From positions 97,650-161,649 of the forward strand of contig NZ_JAKVIR010000014.1 of assembly GCF_022601975.1 (NCBI RefSeq): DNA of 64,000 nucleotides. The letters run 5' to 3'. Origin of the DNA: Pontibacter sp. E15-1 (lineage in GTDB: Bacteria; Bacteroidota; Bacteroidia; Cytophagales; Hymenobacteraceae). Shown in pieces: positions 1 through 9,800 of the stretch. The notes beneath the pieces are model-generated. The model saw nothing but the letters and a program-made list of their open reading frames with translations, searched no databases and was not told the DNA's origin. Made by a program: the position numbers and the translations under genes. Position 1 is the stretch's first letter. The number at the start of each line of letters is the position of its first letter.

Positions 1-1091
1 TCGCCTAGATAATAGATGTCGGTAATCATGTTGTTGTAGAGCGACTTCTTATCGCGCATGATCTCGTGCATCCCTTTCTGGAAATCCTCCAGCGGAAGGT
101 GCGTGAAGTTGCCGAAAAAAAGCAGGTTCACGTTCCGGGTGTTGATTTTCTTCTTCTTGCGGTTGATGGAGAAGCTGGTCACCTCAGGCTGTGCCGAGAT
201 GATGGCAAAAACCACCGAGCCCAGCGTGGTGAGCAGCAGCATGCCGATCGGGACGATCAGGGTGCGGTGCTGGGTAAAGTCGGTGCCGATAATGGATGAC
301 TTGGCGCTGAGGTAGGTGATCACCACAGACAGGATAATGGCGTTGAGGCTGATCATCATGTTGGCCTTGTTGTCGGCGATGGCGCTGAGGTTCAGGTGTG
401 TGCGGTACGTATTCCGAAACATCGTCTCGATACCCCGCTTGGGCTGCGCCAGCGTCTCGCGGTGCTTCTTCTCAGATTTCTTCTTCTTTTTCTCCTCCTT
501 GCTCAGGCGCTCCCGCTGCTCCTGAATATTGAGGCCCAGTTGGGCGGCAAACATGCGCTGCGCCTGGTTCGAGTGGAACGTGGTCGAAAGCAGGAAATCC
601 ATCTGGAAGTGCGCCCACTCGCTGTCCGTGAAAAACTTGTCCTGAAAGATTTCCCACTCCACCCGAAGCAGCTCGGCAGTGGCGGAAAAGGTAGACTTGC
701 CTATGTTTGAGAGATCCGCGTCTACCAGCAACTCTTGCAGCAGCGTCTCCGGGGCCACGTCATGTTTGGTGGCCTTAATACAGCCCTCTATCCGCTCCAG
801 GCGCTCTGTGGGGTAATCGTGCCTGGCCAGCCACTCGGTGGCGATCTTGATGCTCTCCGCCTCATGGCCCTCATATGCGTCTACGTATCCGGTGTCATGA
901 AACCAGGCAGCCAGCACCAGGTCCTGCAGCTGGTCGGGGGCCAGGCCACTGTTCTGGCCCAACTCCTCTGCCACCGCTACCACTTCCAGGGTATGTCGGA
1001 AATTGTGGTATACCAGCTTCTTGGAAAGCTTTTCTTTGAACAGGTTGAAAACAAACTCACTGGCTTGTTTGATAAGTTTTGGGTCTTCCAT
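1..1091 (-). CDS. HD-domain phosphohydrolase with C-terminal PycTM-like membrane domain (partial)
   Basis: The gene starts at the ATG read from 1091 downwards and runs off the left edge, so only about 363 residues are visible. The N-terminal half has HD-superfamily metal motifs: a His in YHNFRHTLE, the HD pair in AAWFHDTGY, a later KATKHD and LVDADLSNIG. A Lys/Glu-rich linker follows. The C-terminal part, beginning RTHLNLSAIADNKANMMIS, has two membrane segments and matches the two-helix domain of Pycsar effectors (PycTM, formerly DUF5706). Family knowledge: in Pycsar this domain damages the inner membrane when cyclic CMP or UMP binds. HD-PycTM fusions are common in Bacteroidota as stand-alone genes. 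No cyclase gene is visible beside it, so a role in cyclic-nucleotide signalling or defence is inferred. Confidence 0.8.
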   Translation of the reverse strand, partial: MEDPKLIKQASEFVFNLFKEKLSKKLVYHNFRHTLEVVAVAEELGQNSGLAPDQLQDLVLAAWFHDTGYVDAYEGHEAESIKIATEWLARHDYPTERLERIEGCIKATKHDVAPETLLQELLVDADLSNIGKSTFSATAELLRVEWEIFQDKFFTDSEWAHFQMDFLLSTTFHSNQAQRMFAAQLGLNIQEQRERLSKEEKKKKKSEKKHRETLAQPKRGIETMFRNTYRTHLNLSAIADNKANMMISLNAIILSVVITYLSAKSSIIGTDFTQHRTLIVPIGMLLLTTLGSVVFAIISAQPEVTSFSINRKKKKINTRNVNLLFFGNFTHLPLEDFQKGMHEIMRDKKSLYNNMITDIYYLG

Positions 1092-1434
1092 ATAAGGTTG
1101 TGGTTCTTTGCCAGACGTGAGGCTGCCGCTGACACCATGATGTTTTATATATAGATGCAGCGTCGATACACGTTGCTTGCGGTTACGGTAAAAACAGTTT
1201 TTAGTTAGTTAGTAAGGGGCAGAGCCGGGTAAAAGCGTGCCGACGGGCAACAACTAAATGCCGTGCCGCCACGTTTATGAACTTCAGTCTTGCTATACCC
1301 GCGTCGCCCGACCGGTATACCGCAGAGGCTCAGGGGTTGCGCAAGCATTCGGGCAGGGGCTTGGCCTCCTTTCTGTGGTTTGCAGCGCACCTCCTATCGC
1401 CTTGGCAGCAATACTATAAAGACTCTGATACTCT
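1092..1434. other. Divergent intergenic region
   Basis: This is 343 bp between the minus-strand HD gene and the plus-strand phosphoesterase gene. It should hold both promoters, but I could not pick a convincing TAnnTTTG element. No ORF with a credible protein is visible. Confidence 0.5.
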
Positions 1435-4400
1435 ATGACCCAACATTTACTTAAATGGTGCCGCCTGTGCTTTCACCCAATCTGGCAGGTCCTTTTATGC
1501 ACTACCCTTACGGCCTGTGTTGCCAACCAGCCTTTCTACAGCCGCGAAGCCTCGGACTGGGAGCAGGACGTTCCGGACCCGGACAACAAAGTGCTTTATA
1601 CCGTTTTTCTGATCGGAGACGTTGGGGCCCCAGAGCTTGACGGCGAGCCGTCCATGCTGCTCATGCGGAAGCAGATGGAGGAGGCCGGCCTGCAGAGCGC
1701 CACGATCTTTCTGGGCGACAACGTGTACTTCAACGGCTTGCCGGAGCCCGACGCGTACGACCGCGAGGTGTCAGAAAAGCGCCTGAACGCCCAGCTCGAC
1801 ATCCTGAAAGGCTACCCCGGCGAGAAGTACATGATCCCGGGCAACCACGACTGGAACCACAGTGGCCGTGGCGGCATCGATGCCATCCTGCGGGAACAGC
1901 GGTATGTGAACGAGTACCTGACGGACGAGAACATTGTGACAGGCGGCGACTTCTTTGTGCCCGGCGACGGCTGCCCCGGCCCCTACGAGGTGAAGATCAG
2001 CGACGACCTGGTGCTGATCGCCATCGACTCTGAGTGGTGGCTGCACCCCTTCGACCGCCCGTATGGCGACAACACGCATTGTGGCGCGTCCACCGAAGTC
2101 GATTTCCTGGTGCAGCTTGAGGATATCATCGAGAAGAACAGCGGCAGCGACATTCTGGTAGTTGGCCATCACCCACTGATGAGCAGGGGAGCCCACGGCG
2201 GATTTTTCTCCCTGAAAGATCACTTCTTCCCGCTTACCATGCTGCGCGACTGGATTTACGTCCCGTTGCCCATCATCGGCTCCATATACCCCTTCGCCCG
2301 AAAATACGGCGGCATTCTGGAGGATATCCCGCATCCCCGATACCAAGCTTATATCGAGGGCCTGCTCAACATCTTCGATAAATACGACAACATTGTGTAT
2401 GCGGCGGGCCACGAGCACGCCCTGGAGTACTTTAAGCACAACAAGCTGGCCCACATCGTGAGCGGATCCGGCTGCAAGGTGCAGTATATAAAGCCGGGCG
2501 GCAACGTGAGCTACGTGGAGAAGGTAAAGGGCTTTGCCAAGGTGGTGTACTACGAGAACGGTGAGAGCTGGGTGGAGTACTGGGTGCCTGAAGGCAAAGG
2601 CGACACCGGCAAGATATCGTACCGCACGCCGCTCTATGCCAAGAAGCCGCGCAAGGAAGTGCCGCTGGTTACAGACAACACCAACTACGCCGACAGCACC
2701 ATTACCCTGAGCGCCAACGCCAACTATCAGGTTTCCGGCCTCAGGCGGAAGCTGCTGGGCGAGCATTACCGCAAGGTATGGGCCGCCCCGGTGGAAGTGC
2801 CGCTGCTGGACATGAAAAATGAGTTCGACGGCCTGACGCCCTACCAGAAGGGTGGCGGCAAGCAAACGGCCTCGCTGAAGGTACGCAACCCCGATGCCAG
2901 GGAATACACGCTGCGCACCATCGACAAAGACCCCACCAACGCACTACCAGAATACCTGCAGGAAACGGCGGCACGCACCCTGCTGCAGGACCAGATTTCG
3001 GCCCAGCACCCTTACGGTGCGCTGGTCATACCCCCCCTGGCCGATGCGGCGGGCGTTTTCCATACCAACCCGAAGCTGGTTTACATCCCGAATACGCCAT
3101 ACCTGCGCCAGTACATTGATGAGTTTGGCAACACGCTCGCCTTTCTGGAAGAGGACGCAGACGAGAACCATGAGGAAACCGCCAGCCTGGGTTACGCCGA
3201 GAACCTGGTGGGCACCGAGAAGCTGTTGGATGAGCTGGAAGACGACAACGACAACGAGGTCGACCAACTGGAGTTTGTGCGCGCGCGCCTGCTGGATATG
3301 CTCGTCGGCGACTGGGACCGCCACGAGGGGCAGTGGCGCTGGGTAGAGGAAAAGAAGAAGAACGAGAAAGGTAAGCTGTATACCCCCGTGCCCGAAGACC
3401 GCGACATGGCTTTCTTTAAGGTGGACGGGGTGCTGCCGTGGCTGGCCACCCGCAAGTGGGGCGTCCGGAACGTGCAGAACTTCGGGTATGAGTTTACCGA
3501 TGTGATCGGGTTGAACCTGAGCGCCCTCACCCTCGACCGGACCTTCACCTCCCGCGCCACCCGCGCCGACTGGCTCCGGATAGCGCAGGACATCAAGGCC
3601 AACGTAACGGACGAGGTGATTCAGGAGGCGATCCGGCAGTGGCCCGACAGTGTGCGGGCGCTTTCCGGGCCCGAGACAGCCGCAAAGCTCAGCGCCAGAA
3701 GAGACGCGCTGCCTCAGGTGGCCGAAGAGTACTACGACTTTCTGGCGCAGTACGTGGATATATCGGGCAGCGACAAGCACGAGCGCTTTGAGGTTACCCG
3801 ACTGAACGACGAGCAGGTGCAGGTAACGGGATACAAAATCTCGAAAGAGGGGGAGGTGCTGAAGGAAATCTATAGCCGTGCCTTTTTTACCAACGAGACA
3901 AAAGAGATCCGCATTTACGGCCGAGACGGCGAGGATGAATTCGTGATCACGGGCGACGTGGACAAAAGCATTGTGGTGCGCATCATTGGCGGCGGCGACG
4001 AGGACGAGATCGTGGACAACTCCAGCGTGCGGGGACCGAAAAAGTATACCGTGATCTACGACACCAACACCGGTAACGAGATTGCGTTTGGGCCCGTGAG
4101 CCGGGACAAGACCAGCGCCAAGGAGGAAGTCACCCGCTACGACCGCGACAATTACAAGCTGCCCTATGTGGGGCCTCGCCTCTCGGCAGAGTATAACGTA
4201 GACGACGGGCTGTTTTTGGGGGCAGGTATGCTGTTGCGCACCCAGAAGTTCAGAAAGGCGCCGTACGCGTCGCAGCACCTGCTGGAGGCAAATTTCGCTT
4301 TCCTCACCAAGTCATTCAACATCCGTTATACCGCCGATGTGCGCAAAGTGGTGGGCGACTGGAGCCTGGCGCTGAACAGTGCCGTGCAGGGGCCGCAGTA

Positions 4401-5256
4401 CCAGCGCAACTTCTACGGCTTCGGCAACGAGACGCAACAAATCTCCGACTCCGACGACAGCTATTACCGGGTGCGTTACAGGCGCCTCTCCCTGGATGCC
4501 TCCCTATACAAGGACGTCACGAACTTCCTGAAAGTAGGCATAGGGCCCACGTATGAGCGCTTTCAGGTGGAGACACCGGAGCAGGACAACTTTCTGCTCA
4601 ACGAGGCGCGTGCGGGCCGCCTAGAAGCAGGCACATATAATCTGGAGAGCAGCACGTTTGACCCACAGCACTACGCCGGGGCCGCTGCCTACGCCAACCT
4701 GGACGTGATCGGGGCCGGGAACAGCACAGAGGCCAACCCGCGCATCGGGATGCGCTTTTACAACCGGATCAGTTACAACCAGCAACTCGACGGGGAGCGC
4801 CTCAGCTATACCAACCTCAGCTCTGAGTTCAGGTTTTACATCAGCCCTAACTTCCCGCTCCAGTTAACGTGGGCAGGCAGGATCGGGGCAGCCCACAACT
4901 TCGGCGATTTCCGGTTTTACCAGGCAAATACGCTGGGCGGCACCTCCAACCTGCGGGGCTACCGGAGAACGCGCTTTTCGGGCCGCAGCAGCCTGTTTGC
5001 CAACGCAGAGACCCGTATTCAGCTCTTCGACTTTAGCCTCTTTCTCACCCCTGGCAAAATCGGGGTGCTGGGCCTGATAGACGCCGGGCGGGTATACTAC
5101 GACGGGGAGCCGAGGGCTTCTTTCCTGCGCAGCCTGCATACCGGGTATGGCGGCGGCGTGTGGGTCGACTTGCTGAACCGCACCGTTTTCTCGCTCACGT
5201 ATGCCATCGGAGAAGATGACAAACTGGCGATGCTAAATTTTGGCTTCTTTTTTTAA
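1435..5256 (+). CDS. Lipoprotein: calcineurin-like phosphoesterase fused to an outer-membrane beta-barrel
   Basis: This is a 1273-residue protein. A signal peptide ends in a lipobox (LTAC, acylated Cys28). Residues 55-350 form a metallophosphoesterase domain with the ordered metal motifs GDVG (Asp62), GDNVY, GNHDW, GHHP and GHEH. Residues about 480-800 form a middle region with VGDWDRHEGQW (624-634) and EDRDMAFF (654-661). From about residue 915 the protein reads as a 16-strand-type outer-membrane barrel of the BamA/TamA surface-antigen class (alternating hydrophobic and aromatic residues), ending in FGFFF with the terminal Phe typical of outer-membrane barrels. It is probably an outer-membrane phosphohydrolase; the substrate is unknown. 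The spaced DRH and DRD motifs in the middle resemble catalytic and metal motifs of HipA/Fam20-type kinases, but that is speculative. The ATG at 1435 is the only start that keeps the signal peptide. Confidence 0.85.
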   Translation: MTQHLLKWCRLCFHPIWQVLLCTTLTACVANQPFYSREASDWEQDVPDPDNKVLYTVFLIGDVGAPELDGEPSMLLMRKQMEEAGLQSATIFLGDNVYFNGLPEPDAYDREVSEKRLNAQLDILKGYPGEKYMIPGNHDWNHSGRGGIDAILREQRYVNEYLTDENIVTGGDFFVPGDGCPGPYEVKISDDLVLIAIDSEWWLHPFDRPYGDNTHCGASTEVDFLVQLEDIIEKNSGSDILVVGHHPLMSRGAHGGFFSLKDHFFPLTMLRDWIYVPLPIIGSIYPFARKYGGILEDIPHPRYQAYIEGLLNIFDKYDNIVYAAGHEHALEYFKHNKLAHIVSGSGCKVQYIKPGGNVSYVEKVKGFAKVVYYENGESWVEYWVPEGKGDTGKISYRTPLYAKKPRKEVPLVTDNTNYADSTITLSANANYQVSGLRRKLLGEHYRKVWAAPVEVPLLDMKNEFDGLTPYQKGGGKQTASLKVRNPDAREYTLRTIDKDPTNALPEYLQETAARTLLQDQISAQHPYGALVIPPLADAAGVFHTNPKLVYIPNTPYLRQYIDEFGNTLAFLEEDADENHEETASLGYAENLVGTEKLLDELEDDNDNEVDQLEFVRARLLDMLVGDWDRHEGQWRWVEEKKKNEKGKLYTPVPEDRDMAFFKVDGVLPWLATRKWGVRNVQNFGYEFTDVIGLNLSALTLDRTFTSRATRADWLRIAQDIKANVTDEVIQEAIRQWPDSVRALSGPETAAKLSARRDALPQVAEEYYDFLAQYVDISGSDKHERFEVTRLNDEQVQVTGYKISKEGEVLKEIYSRAFFTNETKEIRIYGRDGEDEFVITGDVDKSIVVRIIGGGDEDEIVDNSSVRGPKKYTVIYDTNTGNEIAFGPVSRDKTSAKEEVTRYDRDNYKLPYVGPRLSAEYNVDDGLFLGAGMLLRTQKFRKAPYASQHLLEANFAFLTKSFNIRYTADVRKVVGDWSLALNSAVQGPQYQRNFYGFGNETQQISDSDDSYYRVRYRRLSLDASLYKDVTNFLKVGIGPTYERFQVETPEQDNFLLNEARAGRLEAGTYNLESSTFDPQHYAGAAAYANLDVIGAGNSTEANPRIGMRFYNRISYNQQLDGERLSYTNLSSEFRFYISPNFPLQLTWAGRIGAAHNFGDFRFYQANTLGGTSNLRGYRRTRFSGRSSLFANAETRIQLFDFSLFLTPGKIGVLGLIDAGRVYYDGEPRASFLRSLHTGYGGGVWVDLLNRTVFSLTYAIGEDDKLAMLNFGFFF

Positions 5257-5349
5257 CACAAAACAAAATAAAAACAGTATAATTTATAAGTAGAGGTCGT
5301 TTTCAAAAGCATTGCTTTCTGAAAGCGACCCGCTCAACTCTGAAAAACT

Positions 5350-6381
5350 ATGAAGAAAATAAAACTACTCCCTTATGTGCTGGCTTTATTGGGTATGGTA
5401 CAGCAGGCCCAGGCGCAAGATAGCAAAGTCGAGGAGATCAGCGATGTGATCGATTACGCATCGCCAGCCGTGCGCGGTATGGGGAAGCCCCGCGGTCTGG
5501 TGATCGGTTACGAGCGCTTGCCACAGTTCGATATCGACTCGAAGTCTGACGACCCGCGGTTGGGAAACGGCAGCGCCCACGTGCGCCGCAACAATAAGTT
5601 CTTTGTGCGCGCCCTTGCGCCGCTCGTAAACAAGCCGCAGACCAAGGTGATTTTGGGGTTCGATTACAAATTGGAGGAATTTAACTTCGACAACGTGACC
5701 CCAAGCTCATACCCACCCTACAGCTACCTGGAAGATAAGGACCTGAAGAGTATTGGCCTGCAACTGGCTTACCTGCACTCGATGGATGATCGTCGCTTTT
5801 ACCTCATTCGGGTGAAAGGCGAGTTGAACGGCGATTATACCCATGATGACATCAGCATTGCCGATTATCTCAAAACCACTGTGGACCTGGCGTATGGCTG
5901 GAAGAAGAGCCCTGACTACGCGATTGGCGTTGGGGCGCAGCTGGGGTATACATTTGGGCGGAAAAACGTCTACCCGGGCATCCTGTACAACCGGAACTTC
6001 ACGCCGGAGTGGGGTGTGGAGTCTATCTTCCCGGCAAATATCCGTGTGCGCTACAACGCGAACGAGAAAACACTGTTCTATGCCGGCTACCGGTTGGAGG
6101 GAGCCAGCTACAACCTGTTTGTAGACGAGGGCCCGCTCGCGCAGTACAAGGATTTAGAGCTGCGCCGCACAGACATCAAGGCGCTGGCGCGCATGGAGCG
6201 CGAAGTGTATGACTTTCTGTGGTTTGCCGTGGAAGGCGGCTTCCGGCAGTATTACCGTAACAGGGTTTTTGATGAGATCGGGTCCAGGGATGAGCTGATA
6301 AAGAATGACCTGGCAGGGGCAGGCTACGTGAGCGTAGAGCTATACCTGGTGCCACCACGCAGCTGGACAAATAGAAAGTAG
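5350..6381 (+). CDS. Outer-membrane beta-barrel protein, DUF6268-like
   Basis: This is a 343-residue protein with a clean signal peptide (MKKIKLLPYVLALLGMVQQAQA, cleavage before QDS). The mature part has amphipathic strands rich in Tyr, Phe and Gly, and a hydrophobic C-terminal strand (AGYVSVELYLV) as in small outer-membrane barrels. It resembles the DUF6268 family common in Hymenobacter and Pontibacter; the family name is from memory and tentative. It lies 93 bp downstream of the phosphoesterase-barrel gene in the same direction and ends at a strong bidirectional terminator, so the two may be co-expressed. No enzyme motif is visible. Confidence 0.65.
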   Translation: MKKIKLLPYVLALLGMVQQAQAQDSKVEEISDVIDYASPAVRGMGKPRGLVIGYERLPQFDIDSKSDDPRLGNGSAHVRRNNKFFVRALAPLVNKPQTKVILGFDYKLEEFNFDNVTPSSYPPYSYLEDKDLKSIGLQLAYLHSMDDRRFYLIRVKGELNGDYTHDDISIADYLKTTVDLAYGWKKSPDYAIGVGAQLGYTFGRKNVYPGILYNRNFTPEWGVESIFPANIRVRYNANEKTLFYAGYRLEGASYNLFVDEGPLAQYKDLELRRTDIKALARMEREVYDFLWFAVEGGFRQYYRNRVFDEIGSRDELIKNDLAGAGYVSVELYLVPPRSWTNRK

Positions 6382-6403
6382 CACCAAAGCCTGAGGGCGG
6401 TAA

Positions 6404-6450
6404 CACCAAAAAGGGGCAGGCGATCGATGATCGCCTGCCCCTTTTTGGTG
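6404..6450. terminator. Bidirectional Rho-independent terminator
   Basis: A long perfect hairpin, with a stem of about 22 bp beginning CACCAAAAAGGGGCAGGCGA and a 3-nt loop. A-run and T-run lie inside the arms, so it can end transcription from both convergent genes (outer-membrane protein and ppk1). Confidence 0.9.
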
Positions 6451-6462
6451 TGGTTTGTCTAT

Positions 6463-8571
6463 TTATTCGGCCTTGTCCCGGGTTGGCTTCATGCCTTCCG
6501 GCACCAGGCTGCGGAGGTACTCGTACGTGGCGAACTGCGAGCGCATCTCAGTTGAAGGAGAAACCTGGATATAGTTGTTGTCCACATCCCGCGCTTTGGT
6601 GTTGTCGGCCAGCTGAAGATCGATGATGGTGCGGACCTGCTCTACCAGGTGCGGCTGCAACAGCGGGAAGGCTACTTCCACCCGGCGGTTCAGGTTGCGT
6701 GTCATCCAGTCGGCAGAGGCGACATAGTATTGCTCCTGCCCGTTGTTATGGAAGATGTAGACACGGGCATGCTCCAGATAGCGGTCCACGATGCTGCGCA
6801 CGCGTATATTCTCGCTCACGCCGGGCACGCCGGGCACCAGGCAGCAAATGCCGCGCACCAATAGCTCTATCTCCACACCGGCCTGGCTCGCGGTATAAAG
6901 TTTCTCGATCATGCGCTCGTCCTGCAGGGCGTTCATCTTCAGGATCATGCGGGCGGGCAGGCCTTTCTTGGCGTTTGCTATTTCCCGGTCAATCATCCTG
7001 ACGAACTGCTGCCGCATGTTGAGCGGGGCCATCAGCAGGTGCTTGAACTCTTTGTCCGGCTGGTGATCCACAAAAAAGTTGAATACCTGCTCTACATCCC
7101 GCGTCAGGCGCAAATCTGAGGTGAAGAGGGCATGGTCGGCATATATGGCCGAGGTGTCCTCGTTGTAGTTTCCGGTGCTCAGGTATGCATAGTTAACCAG
7201 CTTGCCGTTCTCGTTACGGGTAATCAGGCCCAGTTTGGAGTGCACTTTCAGGTCGGGGGCCCCGAAGATGACGTTTGCCCCGGCCTTTTGCAGCTTGCCC
7301 GCCCAGAAAATGTTCGACTCTTCGTCGAAGCGGGCTTTCAGCTCTACCACCACCGTCACCAGCTTCCCGTTCTTCGCGGCCTTGGCCAGGGCCTTGGCGA
7401 TGGCCGATTTGTCGGCCACACGGTATAGGGTGGCGCTCATGGCGGTTACTTTCGGGTCTTCGGCTGCCTCATTGAAAAGGCGCAGCACATAGTCGAACGA
7501 CTGGTAGGGGTAATGCACCAGGTAATCCTGCTTTTGCATGGCGGCCAGCAAGCTTGGCTCATGCTCCAGTTGCGGATGCACCAGGGTAGGCTGTGGCGTG
7601 TACTTCAGGCTCGGCATGTCAAAGTCAGGGAACTGGAAGAAGTCGCGGAAGTTGTGGTATTTACTTCCCTCGATCAGCTCGTCCTGCGTAATGCCAGTGT
7701 GCGCCATCATCATGTCCAGTAGGTCCTGCGGCGACTCCGGGTCGTAAAGCAGGCGGGCCGGATAGCCGGTCTCGCGCTTCTTGAGGCTCTTCCGGATCTT
7801 GGCCATCAAGTTACCCGACACCTCCTCCTCAATGTCCAGCTCGGCATCGCGCGATACTTTTACCGCGTGCGCGTCGAAGCGCTGGTACTGCGGGAACAGG
7901 TGCGGCATGCAGAAGCGTATCACATCGTCGATAAACATCACAAAGCGGTGCTTCCCTTTTGTGGGGAGCTTCACGAAGCGGCTGCCGTGCTTTTTGGTCG
8001 GTATCTCCAGCATCGCGAAGCGCTCCGGCTTGCAGTTTTCCCCGGTCTGGGGCTCCCACATCTTGATGCCGAGGTATACGGTCTGGTCTTTCAGGAAAAG
8101 CTGTGTTTCGGTCTCATCGAGGATGATGGGCAGCAGCAGGGGGGCAAGCGTCTCTTCGAAGTAGGCGTGCACCCACTCCTCCTGTTCGGGGTTCAGGTCG
8201 TGCTCGGTTACCAGGTGGATGTCGTGCTCCCGCAACCCCTTCTGTATTCCCTCCCGGAAGACAAGGCCAAACTCTTCCTGCTGGCGCCTCACCTCCTGCA
8301 TTACCTGCCCAAATGTTTCAGAAGGGTCCTCGTGCAGTTTCTTGCGGGTCTTCTCCCCAAGCTTTATCAAGCGCTTCAGCGTGGCGACGCGCACTTTAAA
8401 ATACTCGTCGAGGTTTGACGAGAAAATGGCCATGAACTTGATGCGCTCGAGCAGGGGTACGCGTGGGTCCTTTGCCTCCTGCAATACTCTGTAGTTAAAG
8501 GCAAGCCAGCTCAGCTCCCGGTCTATCAGGGGGTAATGGGGTGTGGCTTTCTCTTCTTTCTCTTTTTCCAT
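6463..8571 (-). CDS. ppk1: Polyphosphate kinase 1
   Basis: PPK1 reversibly transfers the gamma phosphate of ATP to polyphosphate. The protein has 702 residues from the chosen ATG at 8571. The reading frame extends 38 codons further upstream, but that stretch is not conserved-looking and overlaps the likely leader. The N-terminal domain carries the family signature RELSWLAFNYRVLQEA. The two phospholipase-D-like catalytic domains are visible, with the autophosphorylated His in LKVHSKLG (His444) and the second essential His in YIFHNNGQ (His608). Length and order match the family. It follows sixA by 47 bp in the same direction, suggesting a two-gene phosphate-metabolism operon. Confidence 0.97.
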   Translation of the reverse strand: MEKEKEEKATPHYPLIDRELSWLAFNYRVLQEAKDPRVPLLERIKFMAIFSSNLDEYFKVRVATLKRLIKLGEKTRKKLHEDPSETFGQVMQEVRRQQEEFGLVFREGIQKGLREHDIHLVTEHDLNPEQEEWVHAYFEETLAPLLLPIILDETETQLFLKDQTVYLGIKMWEPQTGENCKPERFAMLEIPTKKHGSRFVKLPTKGKHRFVMFIDDVIRFCMPHLFPQYQRFDAHAVKVSRDAELDIEEEVSGNLMAKIRKSLKKRETGYPARLLYDPESPQDLLDMMMAHTGITQDELIEGSKYHNFRDFFQFPDFDMPSLKYTPQPTLVHPQLEHEPSLLAAMQKQDYLVHYPYQSFDYVLRLFNEAAEDPKVTAMSATLYRVADKSAIAKALAKAAKNGKLVTVVVELKARFDEESNIFWAGKLQKAGANVIFGAPDLKVHSKLGLITRNENGKLVNYAYLSTGNYNEDTSAIYADHALFTSDLRLTRDVEQVFNFFVDHQPDKEFKHLLMAPLNMRQQFVRMIDREIANAKKGLPARMILKMNALQDERMIEKLYTASQAGVEIELLVRGICCLVPGVPGVSENIRVRSIVDRYLEHARVYIFHNNGQEQYYVASADWMTRNLNRRVEVAFPLLQPHLVEQVRTIIDLQLADNTKARDVDNNYIQVSPSTEMRSQFATYEYLRSLVPEGMKPTRDKAE

Positions 8572-8618
8572 GTTGGGTGGTAAGCTTCCCGGGCAGCCGT
8601 GTAGGTGGCCTGTCGGGG

Positions 8619-9113
8619 TTATTTGTAGTTCTTCGGGAAGTCGTAAAACAGCATGTTGGCGTTTTCCTTCTTGATTTCCGCCCATGTGTCGCAGTCAAAC
8701 TCCAGGCCGATCACGCCTGCGGTGGGCATGCTGCCCACGTGCTGGGGCGACAGCATATTGGCAAACTCGGATATGGCCTCGTTATGGCCCACCAACATTA
8801 GGTGTTTCACATCGTCAGCAGTCTGGCGCACTACTTCCAGCAGGTCTTCTTTCCCAGCGCCATATATACGCTCGTCCACTGCTATGTCGTCGGGGTCGTA
8901 GCCCATCTCTTTGCCCGCGAGCGTGGCGGTGGTCAGAGCCCGTACCGCCGGGCTGGAGATGATGAGGGTGGGGTTCACGCCCCGGGCAGACAGTTCCTGG
9001 CCCATCAGCGGTGCGTCGCTACGACCGCGCTTGCTAAGCGGCCGATCATGGTCACTGAGTTCTTCAAACTTCCAGCTCGATTTAGCGTGCCGCAAAATAT
9101 ATAGCGTTTTCAT
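8619..9113 (-). CDS. sixA: SixA-like phosphohistidine phosphatase (histidine phosphatase superfamily)
   Basis: A 164-residue protein starting at ATG 9113 (MKTLYILRHAK). The alternative start 12 codons upstream adds no conserved sequence. The RHG-type motif LRHAKSSW (catalytic His9), the RPLSKRGR segment, SSPAVRALTTA and the second His in LVGHNEAIS are all typical of the SixA branch. E. coli SixA removes phosphate from histidine phosphotransfer proteins. In Bacteroidota such genes often sit next to ppk or ppx genes, as here. Its target in this organism is unknown. It is first in the operon with ppk1. Confidence 0.9.
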   Translation of the reverse strand: MKTLYILRHAKSSWKFEELSDHDRPLSKRGRSDAPLMGQELSARGVNPTLIISSPAVRALTTATLAGKEMGYDPDDIAVDERIYGAGKEDLLEVVRQTADDVKHLMLVGHNEAISEFANMLSPQHVGSMPTAGVIGLEFDCDTWAEIKKENANMLFYDFPKNYK

Positions 9114-9800
9114 ACGGTATCGGTTGTATACATGCCCGGCTGCAGGCAATGCAACAGCTATGGCATTGCTACTTACTGAAACAAGAAGTAAATGGTTGTG
9201 CCGGCAGGCGCTGCGGGGACGGCCCCATTTTGCCAGACCAAAAGCTGTTTTGGCTCATAGCGTGATAGTAGATAGAATTAGCGCTATATAAAGGAGGCGT
9301 TATTGCTAAAAATTAAATTTATAAAGAACTTTGCTATTAGAATTACATTCGTTTATTTCGGATGTTTGAAAAATCACTTTATGCATCTCAGTAGCCCTGG
9401 CACGCACTTGCGCTATAAGCAAAGAAATGGATATAGCATTTTATAGGTGTTGCAGAGTTGAGTTTTTTTAGGACGATACATAGATTTGTCCTTGTTGGCG
9501 TAGCTAGAGGAAGCCTCTACACACTGAGGAACTGAAGCGGATTGAAAAAAGGCACAGTAATTGGCAGTAAGCTTTTGAAATGCAACACTGGAGATCGGTA
9601 TTGCTATACTGCAGCAAGTCAGCAGCCATACCGCATGATTCCAGCACGACGCGGGATACGCGCTAATAACAGCCAGGCTAAACCCGAAAGCCGGGCGTGA
9701 GGAGAGGGCTGCATAAATAAGGGCCTGAAGAGGTATAGAGTTAGTAGAAGGAATAAAGCGCGGTAGGGAGAAAGTCTGCCTCGCTATAGTTGAAACAGTC
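9114..9800. other. Long AT-richer intergenic region before the restriction endonuclease gene
   Basis: There are 687 bp without a convincing gene. Base composition is more AT-rich than the flanks around 9270-9500. A 165-codon minus-strand frame overlaps it (9413-9910) but runs antisense into the next gene and has no protein-like features. The plus frame of the next gene stays open for about 24 codons upstream of its ATG (residues such as GIELVEGIKRGREK), preceded by stops. This could be a decayed gene end; I cannot support more. Confidence 0.4.

Noticed and set aside
2944..4278. Long open frame (444 codons) on the minus strand inside the phosphoesterase gene
   Set aside because: It is antisense to a gene with clear domains, and its sequence is a compositional shadow with no recognisable family.
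6463..8685. Longer 740-residue start for ppk1
   Set aside because: The extra 38 residues precede the ATG 8571 and are not conserved-looking; the shorter start gives the normal PPK1 length.
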